Positions 17,413-25,634 of a DNA stretch of 64,000 bases are shown here, one piece after another. A model generated the notes under the pieces. That model saw nothing but the letters and a program-made list of their open reading frames with translations. It made no database searches and was not told the origin of the DNA. The DNA is from an uncultured Saprospiraceae bacterium (GTDB lineage Bacteria > Bacteroidota > Bacteroidia > Chitinophagales > Saprospiraceae): assembly GCA_938015435.1 (NCBI GenBank), contig CALLPN010000018.1, positions 62,001 to 126,000 on the forward strand, given 5' to 3'. Position 1 is the first letter of the stretch. Each line of letters begins with the position of its first letter. Both the position numbers and the translations under genes were made by a program.

Positions 17413-17453
17413 GGGTACTTACAAGGCAATTTGAAATTGACATGTAAGTACCC
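17413..17453. repeat. Hairpin adjoining the minisatellite
   Basis: GGGTACTTACA at 17413-17423 and TGTAAGTACCC at 17443-17453 form a perfect 11-bp inverted repeat, and the loop contains a second inverted repeat CAATT/AATTG. There is no T-tract. It sits 45 bp upstream of the SDR start and could be a leader hairpin or an operator. Confidence 0.75.
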
Positions 17454-17497
17454 TCGGGTCAATTAATGTTTTTATAATGCTACTACCTTACTAACGA

Positions 17498-18346
17498 ATG
17501 TCTACTTTTAGTTTGAGAAGGAATACATGTTACTTAAAATTGAAAACTTTGACTTACTACAAAAATAAAATAGTTTGGATTACTGGTGCTTCATCAGGAA
17601 TAGGGAAAGCTATGGCTATAGAGCTTTCTAAGCATGGTGGTTATGTTATACTCACCTCGAGATCGAAAGATAAGTTAGAAAAAACAAAAGCGGAACTCCA
17701 AGATCCAGGACAAGCAGAAATAGTATTACTTGATATGGCTGATAGTGATGCGATAGATAGTGTTACGACCAATCTATTACAGAAGCATGGCCATATCGAT
17801 ATCTTAATCAATAATGCTGGTATCTCACAACGATCACTTACGCTTGATACAGATATGAAAGTATATCACAGATTGATGAATATCAATTATTTTGGGGTGA
17901 TACAAATGAGTAAATTACTATTACCCTCAATGGTAGCAAAGAAAAGTGGACATATCGTTACCATTACTAGTGTCAATGGAAAACTGGGTTCGTATATGAA
18001 ATCTGGATATGCAGGGAGCAAGCATGCACTGCATGGATTCTTTGATAGCCTGAGGGCCGAAATAGATGATTCTGGTGTAGATATCACACTCATCACTCCC
18101 GGTTATGTACAGACTGATATATCCATGAATGCATTGACTAAAGATGGTACTCCTCAAAAATCAATGGATAGCAATACCGCTAAGGGAATACCGGCAAGCA
18201 CCTTCGCTCAGAAAGCGCTCAGACAGATCGCTAAGGGTAAGGCTGAGATAATCATCGCTGGAGGAATAGAGTCCCTTGGATTGTACCTCAAACGATTTTT
18301 GCCAGGTGTGTTGCGTAAGCTAACTGCTGGGAGAAAAGAAGCTTAG
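17498..18346 (+). CDS. Short-chain dehydrogenase/reductase
   Basis: A 282-residue SDR enzyme of the classical type. It has the cofactor loop TGASSGIG, NNAG, and the catalytic Ser-Tyr-Lys set in ITSVNGK and SGYAGSK. The overall sequence resembles the DHRS7-like group of NAD(P)-dependent oxidoreductases, ending with a membrane-associating C-terminus (IIIAGGIESLGLYLKRFLPG). The annotated start at 17498 gives 17 extra residues before the usual TYYKNKIVWITG opening. No ATG is closer, but a TTG at 17549 would give a family-typical N-terminus. Substrate is unknown. Confidence 0.88.
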   Translation: MSTFSLRRNTCYLKLKTLTYYKNKIVWITGASSGIGKAMAIELSKHGGYVILTSRSKDKLEKTKAELQDPGQAEIVLLDMADSDAIDSVTTNLLQKHGHIDILINNAGISQRSLTLDTDMKVYHRLMNINYFGVIQMSKLLLPSMVAKKSGHIVTITSVNGKLGSYMKSGYAGSKHALHGFFDSLRAEIDDSGVDITLITPGYVQTDISMNALTKDGTPQKSMDSNTAKGIPASTFAQKALRQIAKGKAEIIIAGGIESLGLYLKRFLPGVLRKLTAGRKEA

Positions 18347-18407
18347 TATTGTTAACCTTGCCATAAGCAATAGCTCTTAATGAATTTCCAATTTTTATTG
18401 TAATAGT

Positions 18408-19091
18408 CTAGCTCTCAAATGCGTACTTGAGGATGTTAGCTCCCATTTGTAAAGCTTTGAGTCTGGTAGATTGAGAATCTTTGTGGACTGATTGGTCTTC
18501 CCATCCATCACCGAGGTCACTCTCGTAGCTATAGAAGCAAACCAACCTACCTTCGTATATAAGTCCAAAGCCTTGAGCGGGTTTATCATCGTGCTTATGG
18601 ATCTTAGGTACTCCACCCGGAAAGTCATACACTTGGTGGAATATCTTATGATCAAATGGCAACTCGACAAACTCCAGTTCTGGAAAAACCTTCTTCATCG
18701 CCGGTCTGATATATGGATCCATACCATAGTTATCATCTATATGTAGAAATCCCCCAGAGAGTAAGTATTTTCTTAGATTTTCGGCTTCGCTGTCAGAGAA
18801 CACTACGTTTCCATGGCCTGTCATATGCAGAAATGGAAAATTAAAGATCTCGATACTTCCAACTTCTACCGTAGCATAATCAGGATCTATACTTGTGATC
18901 ATAAGCTGATTACAATATGCTGCAAGATTAGTAAGTGCTGTTGGATTGGCGTACCAATCACCACCTCCATTATACTTCAGCAAGGCAATTTTGTAGCTCG
19001 GCGGCGTAAATGATAAAAATACTGAACTGATCGCTATTACTAATATTGATAAAAATGTCTTAATGCTCATATTGATATAACGGTCTTTCAT
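18408..19091 (-). CDS. DUF4159 domain-containing secreted protein
   Basis: The 227-residue product has an N-terminal hydrophobic signal (MSIKTFLSILVIAISSVFLSF; this methionine is residue 8 of the longest frame). The rest is a single DUF4159 domain: LKYNGGGDWYANPTALTNLAAYC, PFLHMTGHGNVVFS, LRKYLLSGGFLHIDDNYG, LPFDHKIFH and a C-terminal GANILKYAF. The fold resembles class I glutamine amidotransferase-like or type IV pilin-associated domains and is probably periplasmic. No catalytic residues can be assigned. It is convergent with the SDR gene, with 61 bp between stops. Confidence 0.8.
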   Translation of the reverse strand: MKDRYINMSIKTFLSILVIAISSVFLSFTPPSYKIALLKYNGGGDWYANPTALTNLAAYCNQLMITSIDPDYATVEVGSIEIFNFPFLHMTGHGNVVFSDSEAENLRKYLLSGGFLHIDDNYGMDPYIRPAMKKVFPELEFVELPFDHKIFHQVYDFPGGVPKIHKHDDKPAQGFGLIYEGRLVCFYSYESDLGDGWEDQSVHKDSQSTRLKALQMGANILKYAFES

Positions 19092-19148
19092 TAGATATTC
19101 GTTTCCAACAGGAAAAATCGTTTTCAGACTGCTAAACGCTTTTGCGAC

Positions 19149-19248
19149 TGGTAAGCTGAAAATAGCTGAAAGATTTTCTTTTAAAACAATTCCCCCTTGA
19201 GCTTACCAATCACTTCGCTTTGCTACGTGTTTGGGAGTCTCAAGGGGG
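19149..19248. repeat. Nested inverted repeats downstream of tRNA-Leu
   Basis: CCCCCTTGAG at 19192-19201 pairs with CTCAAGGGGG at 19239-19248. A second 9-bp inverted repeat, TGGTAAGCT near 19150 with AGCTTACCA at 19200-19208, competes for the same bases. The block lies just past the 3' end of the tRNA on its transcript side, so it may form a 3' processing or termination structure, but there is no clear T-tract. Confidence 0.5.
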
Positions 19249-19274
19249 TTAATACTGCTTCAAAGAAGCTACTG

Positions 19275-19358
19275 TACCAATGGAGGGACTCGAACCCTCA
19301 CACTATTGCTAGCAACGGATTTTGAGTCCGTCGTGTCTACCAATTCCACCACATTGGC
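19275..19358 (-). tRNA. tRNA-Leu (anticodon CAA)
   Basis: On the minus strand the 84-nt sequence folds as a class II tRNA. The acceptor stem GCCAATG/CATTGGT has the G1-U72 pair known from leucine tRNAs, with A73 as discriminator. D-arm is GTGGAATTGGTAGAC. The anticodon arm ACGGA-CTCAAAA-TCCGT gives anticodon CAA, reading UUG. There is a long variable arm, and a T-arm with GGTTCGAGTCC. CCA is not encoded. It lies 59 bp downstream of hscB on the same strand. Confidence 0.96.
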
Positions 19359-19417
19359 ATCTTGAAGTGAAAACATATTGTTCATTCACTTCATCGTGAT
19401 TTAAATCTCAGCTTCTT

Positions 19418-19942
19418 CTAAGCTGTGACAAATTTATTCAAATTATCTTTGATGCGCAACAAGTATTTCTTCTTTAAATAATACTTTACTACAATCTGCA
19501 GTCTGTCTACATCTTTATCTTCATCATATCCTTTCATAGCGGCTTCTACTTCGCTGTATAGGTCTGATTCAATCGAATTTATTTCTCCGATCACCTTATC
19601 ATAAGCGACTTGATCGAAGTCCATCTGTAAGTCCATCAGTGCTTCATTGATATCCATCATTTCCATAAAGAACATCTGATCGAGCTTATTACTTCCTTCT
19701 TCCCCTAGAATATCATGCAGACGAAGTATATACTCCATCCTCTTATCATCATCCTTAAGCGTGTTATAAGCATCATTATTATAAGCTGACACCCTCAACA
19801 CCTCTTCTTGCTTAGCTTCAGACTCTTGCGTATGGAAGTCTGGGTGCAACTCTCTACTCTTAGTATAGAACTTTCGTTTAAGCTCTCCTAGATCTAGGAA
19901 GAAGCTCTCTTCTAACTCATAAAATGAAAAGTAGCTATCCAC
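19418..19942 (-). CDS. hscB: Fe-S cluster assembly co-chaperone HscB (J-domain protein)
   Basis: A 174-residue type III J-protein that recruits the Hsp70 HscA to IscU during Fe-S transfer. The J domain occupies roughly residues 4-75 with the invariant HPD at H33-P34-D35 in SRELHPDF. The HscB C-terminal three-helix domain follows, with LDQMFFMEMMDINEALMDL being the characteristic IscU-binding region. Length is typical. It begins 2 bp after the rseP stop, so the two are probably cotranscribed. No isc genes are visible in the window. Confidence 0.88.
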   Translation of the reverse strand: MDSYFSFYELEESFFLDLGELKRKFYTKSRELHPDFHTQESEAKQEEVLRVSAYNNDAYNTLKDDDKRMEYILRLHDILGEEGSNKLDQMFFMEMMDINEALMDLQMDFDQVAYDKVIGEINSIESDLYSEVEAAMKGYDEDKDVDRLQIVVKYYLKKKYLLRIKDNLNKFVTA

Positions 19943-19944
19943 TC

Positions 19945-21285
19945 TTAGTTGCCTTTGAAAATATTAGTAATATCTAATCCTAATGCAAATATCATCAATC
20001 CGATCATCAATATAAATCCAAATAAGGTAGCATACTCCATGAACTTATCTGAAGGCTTGCGACCTGAAATGATTTCATAAAGTAAGAAAACTACATATCC
20101 TCCATCCAGTGCAGGAATAGGAAGAATATTGAAGAAACCGAGTAGGATAGAAAGCATCGCTGTGATCTGCCAGAATCTCTGCCAGTTCCAACTGCTATCA
20201 AACATTCGTGCTATAGAAACAATTGATCCTAGTGAATCTGTAGCATCAATACGATCGTCTGCGATTTGACCAAATGCTTTCAACTGATCTTGAAGAAATC
20301 CTACCCCTTTTTTTACTCCTGCAGGAAAGGACTCTAAGAACCCATACTTAATAGTCGTCTTGTCGTAAAAATCATCCATAAGAGCATTACCGATACCTAT
20401 TCTGCCTTCTTCGTTTACAGTAATACTTTTCTCTAGTCGCTGCCCATTACGCATAATAGACAAAGGAATCGTTTGACCTTTGTAATTAGGTACTTTCATC
20501 GATACAGCAATCGCACTATTAGCAGATTCACCGTTGACAGCTATAATTTGATCATCTATCTTCAACCCTGCTTTTTCGGCTGGACTTCCTTGGTCTACCG
20601 CAGTAATTCTCTGCGGATAACTAGCTGTAAAGAGTGTTTTCTTCTTATATTTTTTAGTAAGAATCTTGGTGTATTGCTCTCCTATTGGTAGCGTTACTTC
20701 TTTGCCATTACGCTCTACGATATATGATCTAGCATCATTGATGATAATTCCCATATTGAAGGCTCCTGGATTAAATTTCTCAAAAGGAATATCTCCAACT
20801 TGTACTATTTTATCTCCATTCTGCAAACCCAGTTCATAACCCAATGAATCTGTAACATAGATACCTTGCTCTACATTAGCTGATGGTATATATGACTCAC
20901 CCCAGTGCCAAAGCATACCTGCGAATATTAAAAATCCAAGTACAAAATTGACGAATACTCCACCGACCATTATTATCAGTCTTTGCCATGCCGGCTTAGA
21001 TCGAAATTCCCATGGTTGTGGTTCGCCTGCCATCTGCTCAGTATCCATACTCTCATCAATCATACCAGAGATCTTGACATATCCCCCAAAAGGAACCCAT
21101 CCTAAACCGTATTCAGTTTCACCCTTCTGGATCTTAAATAGTGAGAAATAAGGGTTGAAGAAAAGGTAAAATTTCTCCACTCTGGTCTTAAACCATTTTG
21201 CAGGAAAAAAGTGTCCACACTCATGCAGAACAACCAATATAGATAAGCTAAGAATTAGTTGTAATACGATACTAAGAACGCCCAT
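19945..21285 (-). CDS. rseP: RIP metalloprotease RseP (site-2 protease)
   Basis: A 446-residue intramembrane zinc protease of the inner membrane that cleaves membrane-spanning anti-sigma factors or signal peptides. The zinc motif HECGH is at residues 21-25 in the first helix (LVVLHECGH). The distal ligand region NILPIPALDGG is near the C-terminus. Between them are the family's membrane-associated GYVKISGM segment and two PDZ-like regions (LGYELGLQNGDKI and GSPAEKAGLKIDDQIIAV). Four helices are predicted. It lies in an operon-like run rsmE, rseP, hscB. The window's two sigma/anti-sigma-type loci make it a plausible partner, by inference. Confidence 0.93.
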   Translation of the reverse strand: MGVLSIVLQLILSLSILVVLHECGHFFPAKWFKTRVEKFYLFFNPYFSLFKIQKGETEYGLGWVPFGGYVKISGMIDESMDTEQMAGEPQPWEFRSKPAWQRLIIMVGGVFVNFVLGFLIFAGMLWHWGESYIPSANVEQGIYVTDSLGYELGLQNGDKIVQVGDIPFEKFNPGAFNMGIIINDARSYIVERNGKEVTLPIGEQYTKILTKKYKKKTLFTASYPQRITAVDQGSPAEKAGLKIDDQIIAVNGESANSAIAVSMKVPNYKGQTIPLSIMRNGQRLEKSITVNEEGRIGIGNALMDDFYDKTTIKYGFLESFPAGVKKGVGFLQDQLKAFGQIADDRIDATDSLGSIVSIARMFDSSWNWQRFWQITAMLSILLGFFNILPIPALDGGYVVFLLYEIISGRKPSDKFMEYATLFGFILMIGLMIFALGLDITNIFKGN

Positions 21286-21433
21286 ATAATGTATTGTCTA
21301 TTAGTCTATTTAATATAGTTATCGCTTGATAACCTACTTTCTAACCTATACCCCTCGATTTTAGTTTCGAAAGTGCTGGTATTATGATTTGCGAATGTAC
21401 ATGATTTATACGAGATAGAGAGATTGGGAGACT

Positions 21434-22144
21434 TTACACTTTTGTCATATTTATCTGAGCCAGTACAGACGCTACTACGACACCGGCAGTCTCGGTGCGC
21501 AGTCTAGATGTGCCTAGATTGACTTCTTTCCAGCCTAAGGCCAGAGCTTTATCAATTTCATCTTTAGTAAAGTCACCTTCTGGGCCGATAGCTACTATAC
21601 AATCCTCAGCTGGACTACATACTTTGGCAAGATGAGTTTCAGGATTTTCGCAGTGAGCGATATATCTATTTCCGTGAGTCTTACCTTCTATGAGATCCTT
21701 CCATTTTTGGCCAATAATGACTTTCGGTAGATATAGATTCTTAGATTGTTTCATAGCTGATACTATGATTTTATGCAGCCTTTCTTCTTTGATTCGTGAC
21801 TTCTCGGTACGTTGCGTTTGAGTAAGTACTATACTTGATACACCAATCTCGACTGCCTTTTCAATAAACCATTCGATTCGGCTTTGTTTTTTGGTGGGAC
21901 AGATCGCTATAGTCAGCTGATAAGGACGCTTATCACTAAGAATAGTCGATTCGATATCCGCCGTGCATTCAGTTTTACTAACCTCTCGAAGCGTACAGGT
22001 GTGTAAAGCACCATCTCCATCTGTAACGTAGATTTCATCTCCAATGCGGTTACGTAATACTTTGGCGCAATGTAAAGCTTCATCACTCGTGAGTGTGATG
22101 CTATTTTGGTCTAGATTTATATCCGTGGTATAATGGATGATCAT
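21434..22144 (-). CDS. rsmE: 16S rRNA (uracil-1498-N3)-methyltransferase RsmE
   Basis: A SPOUT-class methyltransferase that modifies U1498 of 16S rRNA. The N-terminal PUA-like domain includes LTSDEALHCAKVLRNRIGDEIYVTDGDG. The C-terminal trefoil-knot domain has KAVEIGVSSIVLTQTQRTE, AIGPEGDFTKDEID and the closing LGTSRLRTETAGVVVASVL, the family's most conserved signature. Start at 22144 is chosen because the family begins directly at this HYT-D-I strand; an alternative ATG at 22162 adds six residues. Length of 236 is typical. Confidence 0.93.
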   Translation of the reverse strand: MIIHYTTDINLDQNSITLTSDEALHCAKVLRNRIGDEIYVTDGDGALHTCTLREVSKTECTADIESTILSDKRPYQLTIAICPTKKQSRIEWFIEKAVEIGVSSIVLTQTQRTEKSRIKEERLHKIIVSAMKQSKNLYLPKVIIGQKWKDLIEGKTHGNRYIAHCENPETHLAKVCSPAEDCIVAIGPEGDFTKDEIDKALALGWKEVNLGTSRLRTETAGVVVASVLAQINMTKV

Positions 22145-22199
22145 ATTCAAAAGCAAGTTCAAGTTAAAACCAATTAAGTCTATAACTCTAAATTAGTCA

Positions 22200-22673
22200 T
22201 TACTTTGAAGTAGCGAGAGTATTGTCTCTCGTGATTTTAAGATCATAAGTACCTATAGTCGAGATAAGATCGTTAGTTATTTCTTTGAGCTCTAATGTAT
22301 AGTCGCCACCATTGGTGTAAGAATACTCAAATAATTTTCCTCTTAACATAACACGCTCTCCATTACCCATATCAAGTACATAGCGGGAATTGGGGTTACG
22401 AGCAGTCCAACTGAAGTTAAGCTTTTGCTGTGCTTTAGCTTCTCCAGTGATGTTAATCCATTGGTCAATAGACTTTTGAGCACTATTGGTAGTAAGTACA
22501 GCTGATTGATTGATTGATCCCGTATGCACAGAAGATACCTTAGCATCTGGACATTCACTAAATACAAATAGTGATCCAGCTAAGCCTATGCTGGCTACGA
22601 CGATGAGCAGAATATGCTCGTAATAATTTGACTTTGACGTACCACGCCAGGTGAAGGTCTTGTTCAATTCCAT
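22200..22673 (-). CDS. Membrane-anchored protein with a PKD-like domain
   Basis: A 157-residue protein of unknown function. Residues 1-18 are cytoplasmic and basic, residues 19-38 form a single transmembrane helix (HILLIVVASIGLAGSLFVF), and the remainder is extracytoplasmic. Residues about 80-150 resemble a PKD or immunoglobulin-like fold: FSWTARNPNSRYVLDMGNGE, then FEYSYTNGGDYTLELKEI, where the G-N-G-E and Y-x-x-x-G-x-Y-x-L spacing is characteristic. It lies 55 bp upstream of rsmE on the same strand. A hairpin in its leader at 22712-22756 may influence expression. Confidence 0.6.
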   Translation of the reverse strand: MELNKTFTWRGTSKSNYYEHILLIVVASIGLAGSLFVFSECPDAKVSSVHTGSINQSAVLTTNSAQKSIDQWINITGEAKAQQKLNFSWTARNPNSRYVLDMGNGERVMLRGKLFEYSYTNGGDYTLELKEITNDLISTIGTYDLKITRDNTLATSK

Positions 22674-23317
22674 TCACTAATCAGTTTGGGTTCATAAAGC
22701 ATTTTGGGGTGCTCTATCTAAATCGGGTTTGGTGTCCTACCCCATTTGGGATAGAGTAAGACTACAACAAAAGTACTATATATCGTTGTATATCAAGGCA
22801 TTCTACTTATATATATTTCGCGTTTGCACTATACGTAACTCAATGACTGTTAATACTATGTGAAGAAAACCATATAACATATTGATAATGTGAAGCCTAT
22901 AAAATGGCATAATTTATATTCTTGAAATAAATATGTGAAGTAGTATTTGTCATTTGATATTCAAAATCATCATTTTATGGTGTTATACTGTTGTAAATTA
23001 GGATTTGATTTGGATTAAATGGGATCGGAAAAGAAGGAAATTTCTATACCTGGCTCATTATTAATTTGATTTCGAATGGATGTATACCAAAGCCTAAAAG
23101 TATTCGATACAGCTGATTGAAAATTAGTGAGACACAAGCCCTAATGGTGACATAATAGTGGAAAAGGATTACTAAATTGAAGTTATGCTGTTAAAACTTC
23201 TAGAATAGTTTTTATTCTATTAAAATATACCTAAGCTCAATTGTTACATAGTATTGACAACTAGATACTTAAGAACAGTTTCCTTTGAGTTAATTAATAA
23301 AAAAATGATACTTGCGT
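22674..23317. other. Large intergenic region between divergent genes
   Basis: This 644-bp gap separates the PKD-like gene (minus) from the DUF423 gene (plus). Apart from the inverted repeat at 22712-22756 it is AT-rich with scattered stops in all frames. No RNA gene or convincing promoter was recognised. Confidence 0.4.
22712..22756. repeat. Imperfect 14-bp inverted repeat in a 5' leader
   Basis: CTCTATC, AAAT and GGG on the left (22712-22727) pair in order with CCC, ATTT and GATAGAG on the right (22740-22756), separated by single-base or two-base bulges and a 12-base loop. It lies 39-83 bp upstream of the minus-strand PKD-like gene. There is no T-tract. Confidence 0.5.
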
Positions 23318-23737
23318 ATGAAGACAAATAGGAAGATGCTTACCACCTTAGCAATCACAGGTATATTAGCAGTATCGATCGGTGCATTTGGAGCGCACGG
23401 ACTCAAACCAAAATTAGAAGCCACTCAGCTAGCGATATTCCATACTGGAGTCAGCTACCACTTCTATCACCTCTTAGCTATGAGTTTCGCATACTTATTG
23501 TATATACAAACTAATCACCATTGGGTACGAAAAGGCTTTTGGGCATTTCTGATAGGCATTATACTATTCAGCGGATCACTATACTTACTGAGTACAAGGG
23601 AGCTAATTGGGATGACATCATACAAATGGTTAGGTCCTTTAACCCCAATAGGTGGACTTTTTTTTATATTTGGATGGATATCTATAATGATATCTGCCTA
23701 CAAGCCTCAGGATGCTAACCCCGATTCTGCTGCATAG
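23318..23737 (+). CDS. DUF423 family membrane protein
   Basis: A 139-residue protein with four predicted transmembrane helices that matches the DUF423 (YgdD-like) family. The GAFGAHGLKPKL motif follows helix 1, then HTGVSYHFYHLLAM, helix 3 with IILFSGSLYLL and a final GPLTPIGGLFFIFGW. The function of this family is not established. ATG at 23318 is chosen over the TTG two codons upstream. It precedes the M32 carboxypeptidase by 125 bp. Confidence 0.85.
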   Translation: MKTNRKMLTTLAITGILAVSIGAFGAHGLKPKLEATQLAIFHTGVSYHFYHLLAMSFAYLLYIQTNHHWVRKGFWAFLIGIILFSGSLYLLSTRELIGMTSYKWLGPLTPIGGLFFIFGWISIMISAYKPQDANPDSAA

Positions 23738-23862
23738 ATGCATAACTAATCCGGTGTAATGCCGTTTCGCATTTAATATGAGTTGAAATAATCATGGTAT
23801 TTTCAAGAGTAATAGCTCTAGAATTAATACTTAATACCAATAACCAAAAAAAATAGAAACCC

Positions 23863-25356
23863 ATGGCTACTAACTATGATAGATACGTCGAGAAAATGCG
23901 CAAAATTGCGGATATCGGTCACTCGATAGCTGTACTTAGCTGGGATAAGGAAACATACTTACCTAAGAAAAGTGCTCCCATCAGATCTCAGCAAATAGCT
24001 ACCCTATCCGGTATAGTACATGAAGAGTTTACAGATCCTGAATTTGGCAACTTACTTGAGCGACTCAATAAGCAGCGTAATCTTGATGACGACAAAAAGA
24101 AGAATGTCTCTGTAACTTTAGATGACTACCAGAAAGCGACAAAATTTACGAAGCGTTTTGTTATGCAGAAATCTATGGCTGTATCCCATTGCTTTCATGC
24201 ATGGCTACAAGCAAGGAAAGCCAATGACTTTAGTCTGTACCAAGAGTCTTTAGAGGCATTAGTTAAAATAAAAAGAACTGAAGCTAAAAAACTAGGAAGC
24301 AACGCTGAGCACCCATATGACAACCTGCTCGATCAATATGAGCCTGGTCTTACGGTTGCGAAATGTGATAAAATATTCAAGGGTATGAAAAAGCCATTGA
24401 AAAAACTGATCAAGAAAATCAATAAGAAAACTGCTCCGAAAAATAGTTTCCTGTATAAAAAATACGACAAGGACGCGCAATGGAATCTTGGAATCTATAT
24501 ACTTGATGAAATGGGGTACGACTTTGATCGTGGACGTCAAGATATATCTACGCACCCATTTACTACAAGCTTCTCTGCTGATGATGTAAGAGTAACTACA
24601 CGTATCGATGAGAAAGATCTATCGAACATGCTATGGTCATGTATCCATGAAGGTGGTCATGCCTTATATGAACAAGGATTGCCTATAGAAAATTATGGTT
24701 TACCTACTGGAAATGCTATTAGTCTAAGTATACACGAATCTCAGTCGAGACTATGGGAAAATAATGTCGGTAGAGGAAAAGCATTTTGGAGTAAGTACTT
24801 TAAGACTGCGAAAAAAATGTTTCCTAAGCAGCTCAAAAAACAAACTGTGGACTCTTTCTATAAAGCGATCAATGTAATCGAGCCTAATCTCATTAGAACT
24901 GAAGCAGACGAACTTCATTATCATTATCACGTGCTCATCAGATACGAAATAGAAAAAGCGCTGATCGAAGGATCTATAGAAGTAGCAGATCTTCGTGAGG
25001 TATGGAATGCTAAGTATAAAGAATATCTCAATATAGATGTTACGGATGATGTCAACGGTGTACTCCAAGATATACATTGGTCTCATGGTAGCTTTGGGTA
25101 CTTTCCAACTTATTCGCTTGGAAGCTTCTATGCGGCTCAGCTATATGCTCAAGCTGAAAAAGAAATACCAAAACTAGAGCAACAGATCGCTGCAGGAAAC
25201 TCTAAAATCTTATTAGATTGGCTAAGAGAGAAAGTACATAGACACGGTCGCAGATACGAAGCTGAAGAACTGTGTGAGATGATTACTGGCGAACCACTGA
25301 ATGTGAAATACTTCATGGATTATGCGAAGAAGAAATATGCAGACGTATATAGCTAG
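23863..25356 (+). CDS. M32 family metallocarboxypeptidase
   Basis: A 497-residue cytoplasmic zinc carboxypeptidase of the thermostable carboxypeptidase 1 family, which removes C-terminal amino acids from peptides. The zinc motif HEGGHALYEQG begins at H262, with ligands H262 and H266. The downstream HESQSRLWENNVGR carries the third, glutamate ligand. The DYAKKKY C-terminus and YHYHVLIRYEIEKALIEG segment are also characteristic. Length is normal. It probably completes peptide turnover supplied by transporters such as the POT pair, although that link is an inference. Confidence 0.93.
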   Translation: MATNYDRYVEKMRKIADIGHSIAVLSWDKETYLPKKSAPIRSQQIATLSGIVHEEFTDPEFGNLLERLNKQRNLDDDKKKNVSVTLDDYQKATKFTKRFVMQKSMAVSHCFHAWLQARKANDFSLYQESLEALVKIKRTEAKKLGSNAEHPYDNLLDQYEPGLTVAKCDKIFKGMKKPLKKLIKKINKKTAPKNSFLYKKYDKDAQWNLGIYILDEMGYDFDRGRQDISTHPFTTSFSADDVRVTTRIDEKDLSNMLWSCIHEGGHALYEQGLPIENYGLPTGNAISLSIHESQSRLWENNVGRGKAFWSKYFKTAKKMFPKQLKKQTVDSFYKAINVIEPNLIRTEADELHYHYHVLIRYEIEKALIEGSIEVADLREVWNAKYKEYLNIDVTDDVNGVLQDIHWSHGSFGYFPTYSLGSFYAAQLYAQAEKEIPKLEQQIAAGNSKILLDWLREKVHRHGRRYEAEELCEMITGEPLNVKYFMDYAKKKYADVYS

Positions 25357-25400
25357 AGTGGCTTTTTGTGTATATCATACTCGATGTGCTTTTTAATAGG

Positions 25401-25440
25401 AACACGGATTAGGCGGATTGACACGGATTTTCGCGGATGT
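25401..25440. repeat. Degenerate tandem ACRCGGATT repeat
   Basis: Four imperfect copies of a 9-11 bp unit centred on CGGATT occur in succession: ACACGGATT, GGCGGATTG, ACACGGATT and CGCGGATG. This short array lies between the M32 carboxypeptidase and its terminator. It resembles intergenic CGGATT-rich repeats that recur in many Bacteroidota genomes (recalled, not searched). Confidence 0.45.
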
Positions 25441-25507
25441 TGCTTTTAGCAACTTTAGAACCGATTAAGAATTTACACTGATATTTACTTTGTAAATAAA
25501 GGATAAT

Positions 25508-25547
25508 AAAAGAGGGTTCATTACCTAAAGTAATGAACCCTCTTTTT
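25508..25547. terminator. Bidirectional intrinsic terminator
   Basis: AGAGGGTTCATTAC pairs with GTAATGAACCCTCT around a short loop, with A residues on the left and T residues on the right. It stands between the convergent M32 carboxypeptidase (plus) and DUF4197 (minus) genes and could serve both. Confidence 0.9.
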
Positions 25548-25634
25548 AATTGTTCTCTGAAATTCCTAAGTATGACGGCTTAAGCCAAGTTGTATTGGAA
25601 TTTTTAACTTTTATAACTTACGAGAAAAGCGAGT

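Noticed and set aside
19275..19358. tRNA-associated integrated element
   Set aside because: No integrase, no direct repeat of the tRNA 3' end and normal housekeeping genes on both sides.
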